Of a stretch of 64,000 nucleotides of DNA, positions 12,196 through 22,183 are shown in pieces. Position 1 is the first letter of the stretch; the number at the start of each line of letters is the position of its first letter. The translations under genes were made by a program, and so were the position numbers. This DNA is from Neonectria sp. B-13. Lineage: Eukaryota > Ascomycota > Sordariomycetes > Hypocreales > Nectriaceae. The notes beneath the pieces are model-generated. The model had not been told where the DNA came from and did no database searches. It saw only the letters and a list, made by a program, of their open reading frames with translations. The stretch spans positions 868,001-932,000 of the forward strand of contig NOKP01000009.1 of NCBI GenBank assembly GCA_002682825.1. The letters are read 5' to 3'.

Positions 12196-12475
12196 GAATT
12201 CGACAGATCCATTTGCTCAGGCAATCTACGCCCCAGAAGAGAACATTGAACTCGTTATCCTCGGTGGAAAGGTTCTGGTGGCCACTGACGCGATTAAAGA
12301 AGTGGCTACCGGCTTGTGCGAGGAGGTGGACTTTGGCGATATTCGAAAAACAATATGTGTGGAGGCAGACCTTAATCAGACATACACCAAGTTTGAGGCT
12401 CTCCTTAATGGCGTTTATCCCGCCATACTCCCAGGGATCCCTCCAAATGAGCCAGGCTGCGATCCCAGCCGGTAG
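10920..12475 (+). pseudogene. Metal-dependent amidohydrolase with in-frame TAG and poly-Gly insert
   Basis: Exons 10920-11982 and 12072-12475 (intron 89 bp, phase 1) give 488 codons. Metal-ligand motifs of the amidohydrolase superfamily are all present: HEH in FINLHEHIDYS, His in LFAHVGEG, His in VLQHAVGL and Asp in VSLGTDWLP. The N-terminus (MFIYKRIISIVWAVAIHSQ) looks like a secretion signal. Near the C-terminus KLADIVV matches the usual ending of the family. Two defects stand out. TAG at 11127-11129 breaks a frame that continues perfectly (an old CAG or GAG is likely). A run of 31 G at 12164-12194 codes ten glycines where relatives have a short ordinary loop. No intron can remove the stop. 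Relatives hydrolyse amide or amine bonds of ring compounds; substrate unknown. I call it a recent pseudogene, unless the stop is an assembly error or is read through. Confidence 0.75.
12164..12194 (+). repeat. 31-nt poly-G tract inside the amidohydrolase frame
   Basis: An unbroken run of 31 G, in frame (ten GGG codons plus the first base of GAG). Such tracts are unstable in replication and in sequencing and can form G-quadruplexes. The exact length must be treated as uncertain; a change of one or two bases would shift the last 93 codons. Confidence 0.9.
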
Positions 12476-12556
12476 TTATCATAGCCCAAGTTGGGACCAG
12501 GCGGTCACAACCGACAGAACCATAACGTACCCACTTTTCCCTTCCTATCACAGGTT
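12476..12556 (+). repeat. Left arm of inverted repeat
   Basis: Reads ATCATAGCCCAAGTTGGGAC... and continues through AGAACCATAA and TATCACAGG. The reverse complement is found at 13470-13556. Confidence 0.8.
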
Positions 12557-12655
12557 GATCACTACAACACAACCCCAGGACAATCACTATGATCCAGCCT
12601 TTGATCACTGTCATCACTTATACAGTCACTATAATTACTTACAAAACACTATGAT

Positions 12656-12800
12656 GTGTTGGAGAATTTTATGCACTTGGTGTTTAATGCTAGCAAGGGC
12701 GGCTCCAATTGGCCGCACCTACTTAAAGGACTAAGACAGCCACTTATTAGCTATTATTATCTCTTTCTTCTTCACAAATTTTATCACTTGTTGGGCTGTC
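12656..12800 (+). repeat. LTR-like segment, copy A
   Basis: Starts TGTTGGAGAATTTTATGCAC, a typical beginning of a Copia-type LTR (TG at the end), followed by GTTTAATGCTAGCAAGGGC and ACTTAAAGGACTAAG. A diverged direct copy stands at about 13724-13870. No retrotransposon body lies between them in this orientation, so these are probably solo-LTR relics. Confidence 0.6.
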
Positions 12801-12874
12801 CTTCTTCTGTCTCATTTATTATTGTAACATTGGCTACTACTGTGATCAATTTCAACATTCATTACTATCTTTGA

Positions 12875-13537
12875 CTAATCGGGGTTTTCCTTCGAATCAT
12901 CGTCTCGCGGATTCCTGGATATCTTCTGCGTAACCTTGATCGTATGAGTTCCACCCAGGATACCTGGTCTTTCAACGGAAATTTTTTGGTTGAAACCTGG
13001 CTCTAGTTGGACGTCGCTGTTGTCGAGCTTCCTAGTTCTCCTTTGTCCATGCCGTAGGGCAAGGTATCGTTTGCTGGTCAGCGGCTTTGCAAACGCCGAC
13101 TTAGTGGACTCATGATGCTTGGACATAAGTCGGTGAGAATAGAAACGACTCTTCGCGAGCTTTGCAGTGAGCAAATTAGGGCGAGTTAGCCATCACTAGC
13201 CAGTCGCATGTCCCTGGACTCGGAGATAGGGACAGACACGAGGTGTACCTTGGATGTACCATCGACATTGGCCGGAACCCTCTTTCAATGCTTTTCGTTT
13301 CAGCTGCCCCAAAGAAGCCATTATTGGTGATTCACGTTGCGGCTTTTTCTGATCAGGGATCGTTGGTGATCTATGTTCTGGACCCTGGGGCACAGCGGAG
13401 TAGACCCTCCGAAGCGAATCTCTGATGTGGTCCACCGAGTATGGGATAAACAGGGGGACAGTAGCGGTCCTCCTGTGATTAGTAAAGTCAAAGGTGGGTA
13501 TATTATGGTTCTGCTGGTTGTAACCGCCTGGTCCCAA
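12875..13537 (-). pseudogene. Broken unrecognised frame inside the repeat-bounded element
   Basis: One minus-strand frame runs from 13537 to 12875, interrupted only by a double stop (TAG TGA at about 13193-13198). It is basic and includes TVPLFIPYSVDHIRDSLRRV, GQCRWYIQGTPRVCPYLRVQ and, after the stops, LLTAKLAKSRFYSHRLMSKH. It looks like one former protein, perhaps encoded by the element, but I recognise no domain. Confidence 0.4.
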
Positions 13538-13556
13538 CCTGGGCTATGATAAGATG
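13470..13556 (-). repeat. Right arm of inverted repeat
   Basis: On the minus strand it reads ATCATAGCCCAGGTTGGGAC... and then AGAACCATAA and AATCACAGG, matching the left arm with scattered substitutions and small indels. It overlaps the start of the broken minus-strand frame. Confidence 0.8.
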
Positions 13557-13587
13557 AGCCTTTGAGATAAATGTTTAGTCTTTCTAT

Positions 13588-13715
13588 TATTACTCATTTT
13601 CACTCCTAAGAGTAAAACTTAGAGAGAGTAATAACTAAGGTAAGCCGTTTAGATACACTATTACTCTTTGTACTATTACTTATTTTTACCCCTAGTGGTA
13701 AAACTGAGTGAGTAG
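13588..13715 (+). repeat. Two-copy direct repeat, AT-rich
   Basis: The segment TATTATTACTCATTTTCACTCCTAAGAGTAAAACT at about 13585 recurs as TACTATTACTTATTTTTACCCCTAGTGGTAAAACT about 80 bp later. Both fall between the inverted-repeat element and LTR copy B and contain nothing coding. Confidence 0.6.
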
Positions 13716-13723
13716 TTTAGAGT

Positions 13724-13870
13724 ATACTACATTAGAGGATTTATGCACTTAGGGTTTAATACTAGCAAGGGCAACGCCAATTGACTATACCTACTTAAGG
13801 GACTAAGACTACGACTTATCAGCTTTATTATCTCTTTCTCCTTTATGGATTTTATCACTTATTGGACTAT
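13724..13870 (+). repeat. LTR-like segment, copy B
   Basis: Same orientation as copy A; shares TTATGCACTTAGGGTTTAAT, CTAGCAAGGGC, ACTTAAGGGACTAAGAC and the TATTATCTCTTTCT run, with many C-to-T like differences (AT-richer). Roughly 75-80% alike by eye over 140 bp. Confidence 0.6.
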
Positions 13871-14088
13871 TGTATGGGATTTTGGAAGAACTCTATACAG
13901 AGTTCTTCTATAACTTGCTATTAGTTTAATCTAATACTAAAAGTAGAGCTATTAGGATTCTACTAAGGGTAACTGCTTTCCTCTTTAGGATCCACTCAGT
14001 GAATGTTCTACCAGTCTTATATAATCACCCTTAGAGTTACTTATTACATGGTCCAATCTAACAAAAGCACTCAAGTCATGAGCTCCTC

Positions 14089-15672
14089 TTACAATTTCAC
14101 TGATGCCACAAGGTTGCGCTCCAGTCGCCTCGTGTTGAGCATTTCCGGTACGATTTCACTGACCGTCTTTGCCCCGGATAAGGCCATGTTAGTCTGCAAC
14201 TCAGTATGCAGGATTTCTAGCATATGTTGAATCGCTGCTTCACCCCCCACTGTCAATGCATATAGAAAGGGACGCCCCATTCCTACCGCGGTCGCTCCCA
14301 GAGCAAGCGCCTTCAAGACGTCTGTCCCTCGCCGTACTCCCCCATCGAGATAGATCTCCATGCCGCTGTTGATCAGTTGTGGTGCAAATTGACGAATTTC
14401 AAGGAGCGTAAGGAGCGTCGATTGAGCTCTGTGAACAGTCAGCTATGCTCGTGCGTGGTCAGTAATTACTTTAGATGAAACATACGTGTCTTGTGAGCGC
14501 CCTCCGTGATTAGAGAGAACAATCCCATCTGCACCATGGCGATGCGCAGCCAATGCATCTTCAACACATTGGATACCTTTGACAACCACCGGTAGCGAAC
14601 TAGTCTCCCGGATCCATTTCAAGTCTTTCCATTGCAACGTGTTTGCAAACCAAGAACTGACATCTTTGGCCACGCCTCTTCGCCCGTCGCCGTGTCCAAT
14701 GTAATTTGTCGAAGTTCCCTATGATATTGTCAGTTTCTCGTATTCCAAGGTTTTGCGCTTAGGCATGGTACGTTTTTCTCGGCTCTCAACTTCTCGTCTC
14801 GCTCTCTTTTACCCAAGACGGGCGAATCGACCGTGACCCAGATGGAGCTCACCCCCAGACCTTTGACTTTCCGAAGCAAGGCTTTGGTCTTTTGCACATC
14901 TTTGTTGACGTACAGCTGGAAGAAGATAGGCTGCTCTACATTGGTCCTGGTGTCCATAATCTTATTGATTGGCTGGCTCGTCACTGTGCTGACAACTTGG
15001 ATGATGCCTGCTTTTCCAACGGCAGTCGTGATCTCACATTCACCGTTGGGGTGCGCCATGTTGTTCATACCGCATGGGGATACAAAGACGGGCATGCTTG
15101 TGGGAAACCCCAGAATCGTAGTCGAAGTGTCGACGGTCCCAACACATCTTAGAACACGCGGTCGTAGAGCTATTTTGGAAAAGTCTCGCGAGTTCCATCC
15201 CTTGGTGATCTCGTCATCTGCTGCAGATGAAAAGAAGGCCCAGGCTTGTGGTGACGCACGTCGTCGCGCTACCCTTTCAAAGTCGTCGACGTTGATGATA
15301 ATGTCAGACTGTGTATCTGCGCCCTTGGATCCTGCACCAGAACTGGTTGGTAGTTGAGGGGTTCTTTTGACAATGGTACTGGCGTCTATGACACCGAGGC
15401 AAGCTGAGGAAGGCAGTGCTTCGGTGATCAAATCTGGTGGGTGGATAGCGTCGTACTCATCCGTCGCGTCGCATCCTGCACAGTCGAGTATTATTTGTGC
15501 ACCTCCCGGGTGCTCGTCAAGAAATTCTATTGCCATGATCAGTATTTCTGTTGGTTCTGCATCTCTGTTTGTTTTTGAAGAGCCCACCTGTCACATCGTA
15601 GGCGCGTCCATGTACGGCAATCCAGCACGAATCTGCTGAATTGTGCTTGAGAATCTCGCTCCCATCTATCAT
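14089..15672 (-). CDS. Flavocytochrome b2-type FMN-dependent alpha-hydroxy acid dehydrogenase
   Basis: Four exons (15672-15588, 15526-14772, 14718-14486, 14428-14089) join to 470 residues. Residues about 1-80 are a cytochrome b5 domain with the heme motif EFLDEHPGG. The rest is an FMN-binding alpha-hydroxy acid oxidase/dehydrogenase barrel: SPCGMNNMAHPNGE (FMN site), FFQLYVNKD, the catalytic histidine in SNHGGRSQD near residue 350, and DGGVRRGTDVLKALALGA for FMN phosphate. This is the architecture of L-lactate dehydrogenase (cytochrome) of yeasts, which oxidises L-lactate or similar acids and passes electrons to cytochrome c. I see no obvious mitochondrial presequence with the start at 15672, so a cytosolic relative acting on another hydroxy acid (for example mandelate-like) is possible. 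The frame is intact, although much around it is decayed. It diverges from an acid-type MFS permease (16750), with duplicated repeats between them. Confidence 0.9.
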
Positions 15673-15787
15673 CCTGCTTGTCGGAGTTTGGCAAGAATCT
15701 GGACTACCAACGTAGACGCTTAAGAAATGGTAAAAAGAGAGCAACCTTATGCTATACTTGAGGTATTTTATATCTTGGAGAATGGCG

Positions 15788-15993
15788 CCGAAGTCACGGT
15801 GAAAACATCGCTTGTAAATCAACTGGCAAAGTGAGACGCTGGAGTAGAGGATGCTATGCTCCGATTTATAGGTAAGTACGGAGTCAATGAACCCTTGTTT
15901 ACGTCACGAACTGGGGTTTATCCATCGGAGTTGGAAACAAGAGATCCGGCTTCGAACTTGGCCTACGGGGTAAACAAATACAGATAATTACCA
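15788..15993 (+). repeat. Promoter direct repeat, copy 1
   Basis: About 190-200 bp starting CCGAAGTCACGGTGAAAACATCGC and including ATCGGAGTTGGAAACAAGAG, TCCGGCTTCGAACTTGGCCT and AGATAATTACCAG. A second copy in the same orientation follows at 16040. It starts 116 bp upstream of the hydroxy-acid dehydrogenase start. It carries several CGG/CCG triplets, the half-site type used by Zn2Cys6 proteins. Confidence 0.8.
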
Positions 15994-16039
15994 GCCGGTC
16001 TTGGGTAGGTGGGGCCGCCACAGCCAACTAAAAGGCAGT

Positions 16040-16215
16040 CCGAGGTCATGATGAAGGCATCGCCCTTGCAGATTAACTGGTAGTGTGGGACGCCGGAGTA
16101 AGGGATAGTATACTCCGAGCCATATTTAAGTATAGGGCAGATAAACCGTCGGAGTTGGAGCCAAGAGGTCCGGCTTAGAACTTGGCCTGTGCAGGTGATA
16201 ATTAATAATTACTGG
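16040..16215 (+). repeat. Promoter direct repeat, copy 2
   Basis: Starts CCGAGGTCATGATGAAGGCATCGC, includes GTCGGAGTTGGAGCCAAGAG, TCCGGCTTAGAACTTGGCCT and TGATAATTAATAATTACTGG. It lies between the dehydrogenase and the MFS permease start at 16750. The rest of the 15673-16749 interval has no gene; a TATATA sits at about 16631, roughly 120 bp before the permease start. Confidence 0.8.
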
Positions 16216-16749
16216 GACACCTGTACGAATACACTAACTTAACTCAACACTAGCCCCCGCCCCCCTGCAAGCGCCGGACAGACATCTTCGAACTCCGAAC
16301 CCTGCAAGACCTGCCCAATTGTGTGTGTGCACTGGGATCACAGTGGGGACGGATTGAAAGCCACCTAGCTAGTACTAGTACAACATGAATTAGAATGCCA
16401 GGATGGCGGACCAACGGCTTATGCACCGTCAGTTGCGAAAATGCCCCGACTACCACAGTACCACTTCGCAGGTAGGAGCTGTACCAACTGACTGACAGTC
16501 GGACTGACAACCAACTGAGCTTCCCCGGACCTCGTCAAGCTACCCCAGATTGCAATCCTCTTCTCCGCCTTTCTTGACCTAAAACCCAGGCATCCCCACG
16601 GGGAACATCATACAAGGCTTCTCGATGCCCTTATATACCGAGAATTCCTCCGTCTCATCGTCTTCCGCTTTTCAACTCCTCGACTCCTATGACCTTTCTA
16701 CCCGCCATCTTTTCATTACCTGCTGGACGCTCTCGACACTCCTGAAGCC

Positions 16750-18501
16750 ATGACTCCAGACCCGTACCCAACCCCAGACCCAGAGTCTGGCGTCAAGCCT
16801 GAGCTTGCCCATGTCGACTTTGTCGACGACCAAAGCACCACCGAAAGGTCAGAGTTAGAGAAGAAGCTGCTGTGGAAACAGGATCTCCGCATCGTTCCAC
16901 TCAGCGCCTTCATCTTTCTACTTTGCTATATGGACAGATCCAACATTGGTAGGCTCTTGAACGATACGTCATCATCGTGTTCATGGTATTGACGAGCGCA
17001 GGAAACGCAAGGACACTAAACGCCAACACTGGCAATGACTTGTTGACTGAAACAGGCATGAACACTTACCAGTATATGTAAGCCATCTAGCCATTGCACA
17101 ACGGTAGCGTTGGGGCTAATAAGACGTACCAGTATCGCTCTTATGGTTTTCCTCATCGCCTACGCCATTTTCGAAGTCCCGTCCAACTACGTCCTGAAAA
17201 AGCTTAGGCCGAGCAGGTGGATAAGCGTTCTCATGTTCTCTTGGGGCTCATTCACCATATGCCTCGGTGGGACAAATTCTTTCGCATCAGTGACTGCTGT
17301 GCGCTTCCTCCTCGGTGTCGCCGAAGCTGGCCTCTTCCCAGGTCTGGTGTACTATCTAACATTTTGGTACCGTGTCGATGAGCGGTCGATCCGAGTTGCC
17401 ATCATTCTAGCATCTGCGACTCTCGCAGGCGCATTCGGTGGTGCGCTCGCATACGGCATTGGTCATATGGAGGGCACTGCTGGTCTCTCTGCATGGCGGT
17501 GGCTCTTCATTCTCGAAGGCCTACCAAGCATTCTGTCGGCCCTGGCGGTCTGGTTCTATCTACCGGATTATCCAGAGACTGTTTTGTGGCTCACCGAGGA
17601 AGAAAGGGCTCTGTCGATTGACAGGCTCCGAGTTGAAGGGTCTCACGGCCATGACAGCAACTTGACATGGGCACAAGCTAAGGAGACCTTGACTGACTGG
17701 CGCCTTTACGCTCACTATGCTGTACGTCATTCATGAGCTTGTCTATCCGGACCTACCTGTCCGGGCCGCTGCTGACATAGACCTAGATTTACTTTGGAAT
17801 TTCGGTCCCCTTCTCTTCGCTTTCGTTGTTCACACCGAGTATCGTTGTTGGTCTAGGATATGAGAATCTGGAGGCGCAGTTGATGACTGTACCACCGTAT
17901 GCTGTCGCATGTGAGTCTGCCACCTCTTATCATATTATCCATGGGCATTCAATGACATTATGGTTGCCAAGACGTTGCAACCCTCTGTGTATCGTGGTCT
18001 GCAGATCGTCTAAATGCTCGCGCCTACCATGCAGCTGCATGTGCCACAGTCGGCGCGGCAGGCTTCCTAGCATCTGCTCTGCTTCCTGCTACTTCGTTAA
18101 AGGTAAGTCACGCCAACGTTCCCCACGCTTCAAGGAGATATTAATTTGCTTGCTTCCAGGCTCGATACGGTTGTCTCATCGTCGCCTCTTCCGGAGCTTT
18201 TGGCTGTATTCCCCCATTACTTGGATGGATATCCTCCAACCTTCACAGCACCGCCGCCGTCGGTCTTGCGATAGCCCTCAACATCTCGATCGGTATTCCC
18301 GGTCAAATTACTGGAGTGTGGATCTACAATGCAGAAGAAGCAGCGAATGGCTTTCCGACAGGCCATTGGACCAATTTTGCCATGTTAGTTTTCGTTGCCG
18401 TGGCCTCCATTGCCTTGGCAATGTTTTACCGCCTCAAAAATGCAAGGATCTTGAAGTCCAGCGGTGGTCTTGGTGGTGAGGCGCGGCTGTTCACATACTA
18501 A
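16750..18501 (+). CDS. MFS permease, anion:cation symporter (Dal5/Tna1-like)
   Basis: Six exons (16750-16948, 17002-17077, 17133-17721, 17787-17910, 17972-18102, 18160-18501) join to 486 residues with about 12 membrane spans. Family marks are KQDLRIVPLSAFIFLLCYMD with DRSNIGNA after TM1, VRFLLGVAEAGLFPG, RWLFILEGLPS before the central loop, LPDYPET, and GQITGVWIYNAEEA near TM11. All introns are GT-AG and 53-65 bp. Such permeases import organic anions (nicotinate, allantoate, hydroxy or keto acids) with protons. It diverges from the hydroxy-acid dehydrogenase and is followed on the same strand by a Zn2Cys6 regulator, which suggests that the three serve one substrate. Intact, in contrast to the broken MFS relic at 6-7 kb. 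Confidence 0.9.
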
Positions 18502-19527
18502 AGACACTTTATTAATCTCGGTTGGCAATGGTTTGACAGAGAGGCCGCGGCATCTGTGTGTCAAGTGGATAGTAGTAGACAAGCTGATTGAGAATAAATT
18601 CATAAATTGGAACAGTCGTTTGAGGCCTTCTTTACTTCAATCTCGGCGATATTTATTAGTAACTGCCATTATTGTTGCATATTCTTCAACTCTCGGAAAG
18701 GACTAAAGCCCAAAGTCGCCATTGACAGGTAGATTTAGGTCTGTTGCGGATCTTGAACAATGATTTTATCTTTCATGACTTCTTTCCTGATGGGGCAGCT
18801 TGCCAGCTTCACCTTCACGAAAGCTCCTCCCGCTCAGTGAGCCGGAGGTATTGTCACAAGATTTCAGCTAAATGTAGGCGTCTGTTGGATACACGGTAGG
18901 TATCCTAAACACATGGGGTGAATTCGGGAGATTATGGAACAGAAACTGATCATCTTATTAAATTGATGACTTCATGATGTCTTGTCTTGCTTGCTCAGTT
19001 TTGGTGCGCGGGCGTCCTCACGCTTCCACCTCCACAAGTCTCAAATATCGTTATTGTCGTATTTAGTACCCTACATAAGGGGGGTATTGTGGTCCCGCAA
19101 GGGACGTTCGTCTTTTGCGACAGTTATGAAGAGGGAAAACTCTTCATGTTGTTCCTTGATATGTTTTGGATAGCGTACTGCACATTCATCAGGATGATAG
19201 GGATCAATCAATATGATGTGGAGCCCAAGAATGTTGATTGTATTGATCAAGGATGCCTCCGGCCCCCTCTTTTCTCGAGAGGCGTTTTCTAGTCATCTGA
19301 CTAAGGCTGGGATATCGGTGTATCAGAGGTTTATGCAAATTTGCGTCTTATGCCGCCACATGAGGGGTCACTCCAACAATATGTAAAAGCTGGCATGTGG
19401 TTGGGACGCCAGAGCAAATGCGGGGTCCCCGCATAAATGTCTCGTTTATAAGCTGGGATGCCGCCTCCACTTGCACGCGTTCAGGAAGTGGCATTTGTTT
19501 GTCCACGGACACGGGACTGTTATCATC
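18502..19527. other. Intergenic, no supported gene
   Basis: Terminator of the MFS gene and promoter of the regulator. A 101-codon frame at 18987-19292 is open but has no ATG start of its own, no family motif and poor codon pattern, so I do not call it. Confidence 0.4.
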
Positions 19528-22025
19528 ATGCCTAGAAATCGCCTTCAACAGGAGACATCACAACAGGGTGACGAGAATCATGCCACCGCTACCTATTCAG
19601 CACCGACAGTCATGACGTCTCAAGACGCAGCTCAGCCGGGCGAAGACAGTTTGAGTGAATCCGAGTCGCATGTCTCAGACATGAACCAAAGCACTCGTCG
19701 CGTTCTTGCCTCTGTAGTTAGTCCAGGTCCGTAGCGCCATTGCAAGACGAAGCTAACATTGGCATAGGCTTGCAATACCTGTCGATCTCGAAAGAGCAAA
19801 TGCGATGAGCGGTGGCCAGTATGCGGTGTCTGTGCCCGGTTGAAGTTGATATGCAAATATGAGCAACGGCGGAAATCAAAGCAAGTTATTCTTTGCGGCG
19901 CACGCCATCTCTTACTTACCAAAAACTTCACAGAATCGATAGTTATCTCGAAAACATCTCCAACTCCTTACAGCAACTACAGCACAATACGAATCAACTG
20001 ACTTCCAAGTCGGGACAGTTTCCAATCTCAGACTCCAGGTACGGAAAGAGAACTTATTCACACAATATTCAGGATACTCACTCGCCCAGTAACAGCACTT
20101 TCAGCCCCACAAACAAAAGCCTCCCAGTTTCCTCATCATCCCATTCAACATATGCGCAATCAGACTACGGTCATTCCGAGCATGGAAACGAGAGACTGCG
20201 ACAACCCCTGGATCTAGACTTTCCACAATTCAGACATATTACAGCGCTACAGGAGCTTTATGCCTGGCCACCAATCGCCCGCGCTCTTCCGGACGTCGAC
20301 ATGACCTACCCGGTAATTTCTGAACGATGTCGGCAGCCGTTGACAGCATCCATGGTGGCCCCATATTGTCTTGCCTCGTCCAGTCACAGCACACGGGGAG
20401 ACTGGTGGGACTCAATGAACATATCTCAGGTACGAACGCTGCTTCACCACTATTTCGACGACCTGTATCAAGTCTATCCCATCGTCGAAAAAAGAAAACT
20501 CCTCGAATTTGGTACGCGAGTGGCCCTGGAAAGCGGGTTCAGCAACAACCCCGAGAGCTGTAGCATCTTGATTGCTCTTGCATTGGGCAACCTTGTAGCA
20601 TATCTCCGCGGCGAGACTGAATGGGGCCATGAAGGCATGGACGACCTCAGTAGTCCCGCGGGGATAGGGTTTTTCAACAAAGCGAGACAGATTTTGGCCT
20701 TTCTCCCCAAGGGCCACATTGGGACCGCTCAATGTCACGTTTTGGCAGGGTAAGTAACCTGACCCATCCACCAAACATGTTTGGCTCACGCGACCACCAG
20801 ACTATATTATGCACAACTTCTCAGAGTTTACGACTTTTGGGCTTCTATCCACGAAGCAGCAGTCACCTTTTTCACCATAATCTCCACGTAAGCCCATGCC
20901 ATGCTTTGCAATCTTTCCACTCGGGCTTAACACAGTGGGATAGATCCCCTCAGGAAAAGAATAGTCCTGATGTCACGCGAGGATATTGGGTCACATACAT
21001 TTTGGAATGGTACGTGGAATTTGTTTCTTCCAGATCTCGCCGCGGTTGACGTTCAGAAAGTACGATTTTATCAGAGCTTGACCTGCCTCCTTCCGGTCTC
21101 TACCAGCTCCAAGATTCTGTACCCATGTCATTTGGTCATGAGGAGCCCTATGCACAAGAGCAGAACTCTGAAACGGAATGTCAATTTGTGTTACTGGCAA
21201 ATATTGCTCTGCGGCGACTGCTCAATAGGGCATATCGAAGCATGTTCTCATCTAGTACGCCTTACCGGAAACCCCTCAAGAGACTGATTGCTCGTATCAC
21301 TAATACATGTGACAACAGACTGGATGGGCTCTGTCATGAATGGGACTGCCAACCTATCCACGACAGTTAATCACGAGCTCGCCCTTCAACTTGAGAACTG
21401 GTTTCGTCATCTCCCACCTTCCATAGCCGTTCAGTTGAGTACCGACAATGACCGAAATCGGCAACGATATCCACGAAACCTTCTGGGACTTCTACGAGGC
21501 AGATACTGGGCGGCCAAGTTCGTTGTTTACAGACCTTACGTGTACAAAGCGCTAAGCAGTCCACCGGAAACTTTGACAGCCGAGGATTACCTCAACTTGC
21601 AAGAATGTCTCGAGGCAGGCTTGAAGGTTCCACAAGAAATTGGCCTTATGACGGAAAATGCAAGGCTGATAGTGTCTCCATTCGCACCAATTAGGAGGTC
21701 TGTGAGCTCGTTCTCCTCCATGTGCCCGTCAGCTCCAGCTTGGAACGTTCAAGTCATGTTCGAAGTTGTTTGTAGTCTTATGGAAAGCACTACTAACTTG
21801 TCCCCCTGGTGTAGTTTCATGGCAACGTACACGCTCTTGTGTGCTGTGCGAGACGCACCACACCTTCGACACTATGCAGTCGCTAAACTGAGTCTCGCGG
21901 AAGAAATTCGACAAAAGATCCACGTCGAATTCCAGCATCTTTCACCGCTAGTTCAGAAAGATATGGAGCTGTTGGAGCGATACAGAACCTATCTGGAGAC
22001 TATTGAAACTCTGGAATACCCCTAA
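19528..22025 (+). CDS. Zn2Cys6 transcription factor (fungal-specific TF domain)
   Basis: The zinc cluster CNTCRSRKSKCDERWPVCGV... (spacing CX2CX6CX6CX2CX6C) is encoded at about 19772-19850, after a short first exon. The start is either 19528 or 19612 in the same frame. The best donor is GTTAGT at 19718, giving ASV-ACNTC. A middle-homology regulator domain follows: LHHYFDDLYQVYPIVEK, then IALALGNLVAYLRGE, LSELDLPPSGLYQLQDSVPM, and LLGLLRGRYWAAKFVVYRPY. At least five introns are needed. The junction right after the zinc cluster (about 19877-19931) does not join in frame with obvious splice sites, so there may be an unusual junction or a one-base error. Probably the pathway regulator of the neighbouring permease and dehydrogenase; no direct proof. 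Confidence 0.8.
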
Positions 22026-22183
22026 TCGAACCAAGGTGAAGAAGACGTGAATAGAAGTATTTGGAAAAGGAGGAGTTTATTTCACCTGGGATCATCCCCA
22101 GAATGGCAGAATTTATTTCTATAATTGAATGTATAGGCACTTGAAGCTCCAATTGACCAACTTGCAGAGCCTGCTGGCTGACG

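Larger units (their letters stand above)
12476..13556. mobile_element. Degenerate transposon debris bounded by inverted copies
   Basis: The outer ends (about 12476-12556 and, inverted, 13470-13556) share a sequence starting TTATCATAGCCCA(A/G)GTTGGG, about 80% alike over roughly 80 bp. Inside are a broken minus-strand frame and an LTR-like segment. I see no target-site duplication and no transposase or reverse-transcriptase motif, so the class is unknown. The arms could be true terminal inverted repeats or two copies of one element in opposite orientation, the left one cut short. It lies directly after the stop of the amidohydrolase. Confidence 0.5.

Noticed and set aside
18987..19292. 101-codon frame between the MFS permease and the regulator
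   Set aside because: No ATG start of its own, no recognisable domain, unusual residue use.
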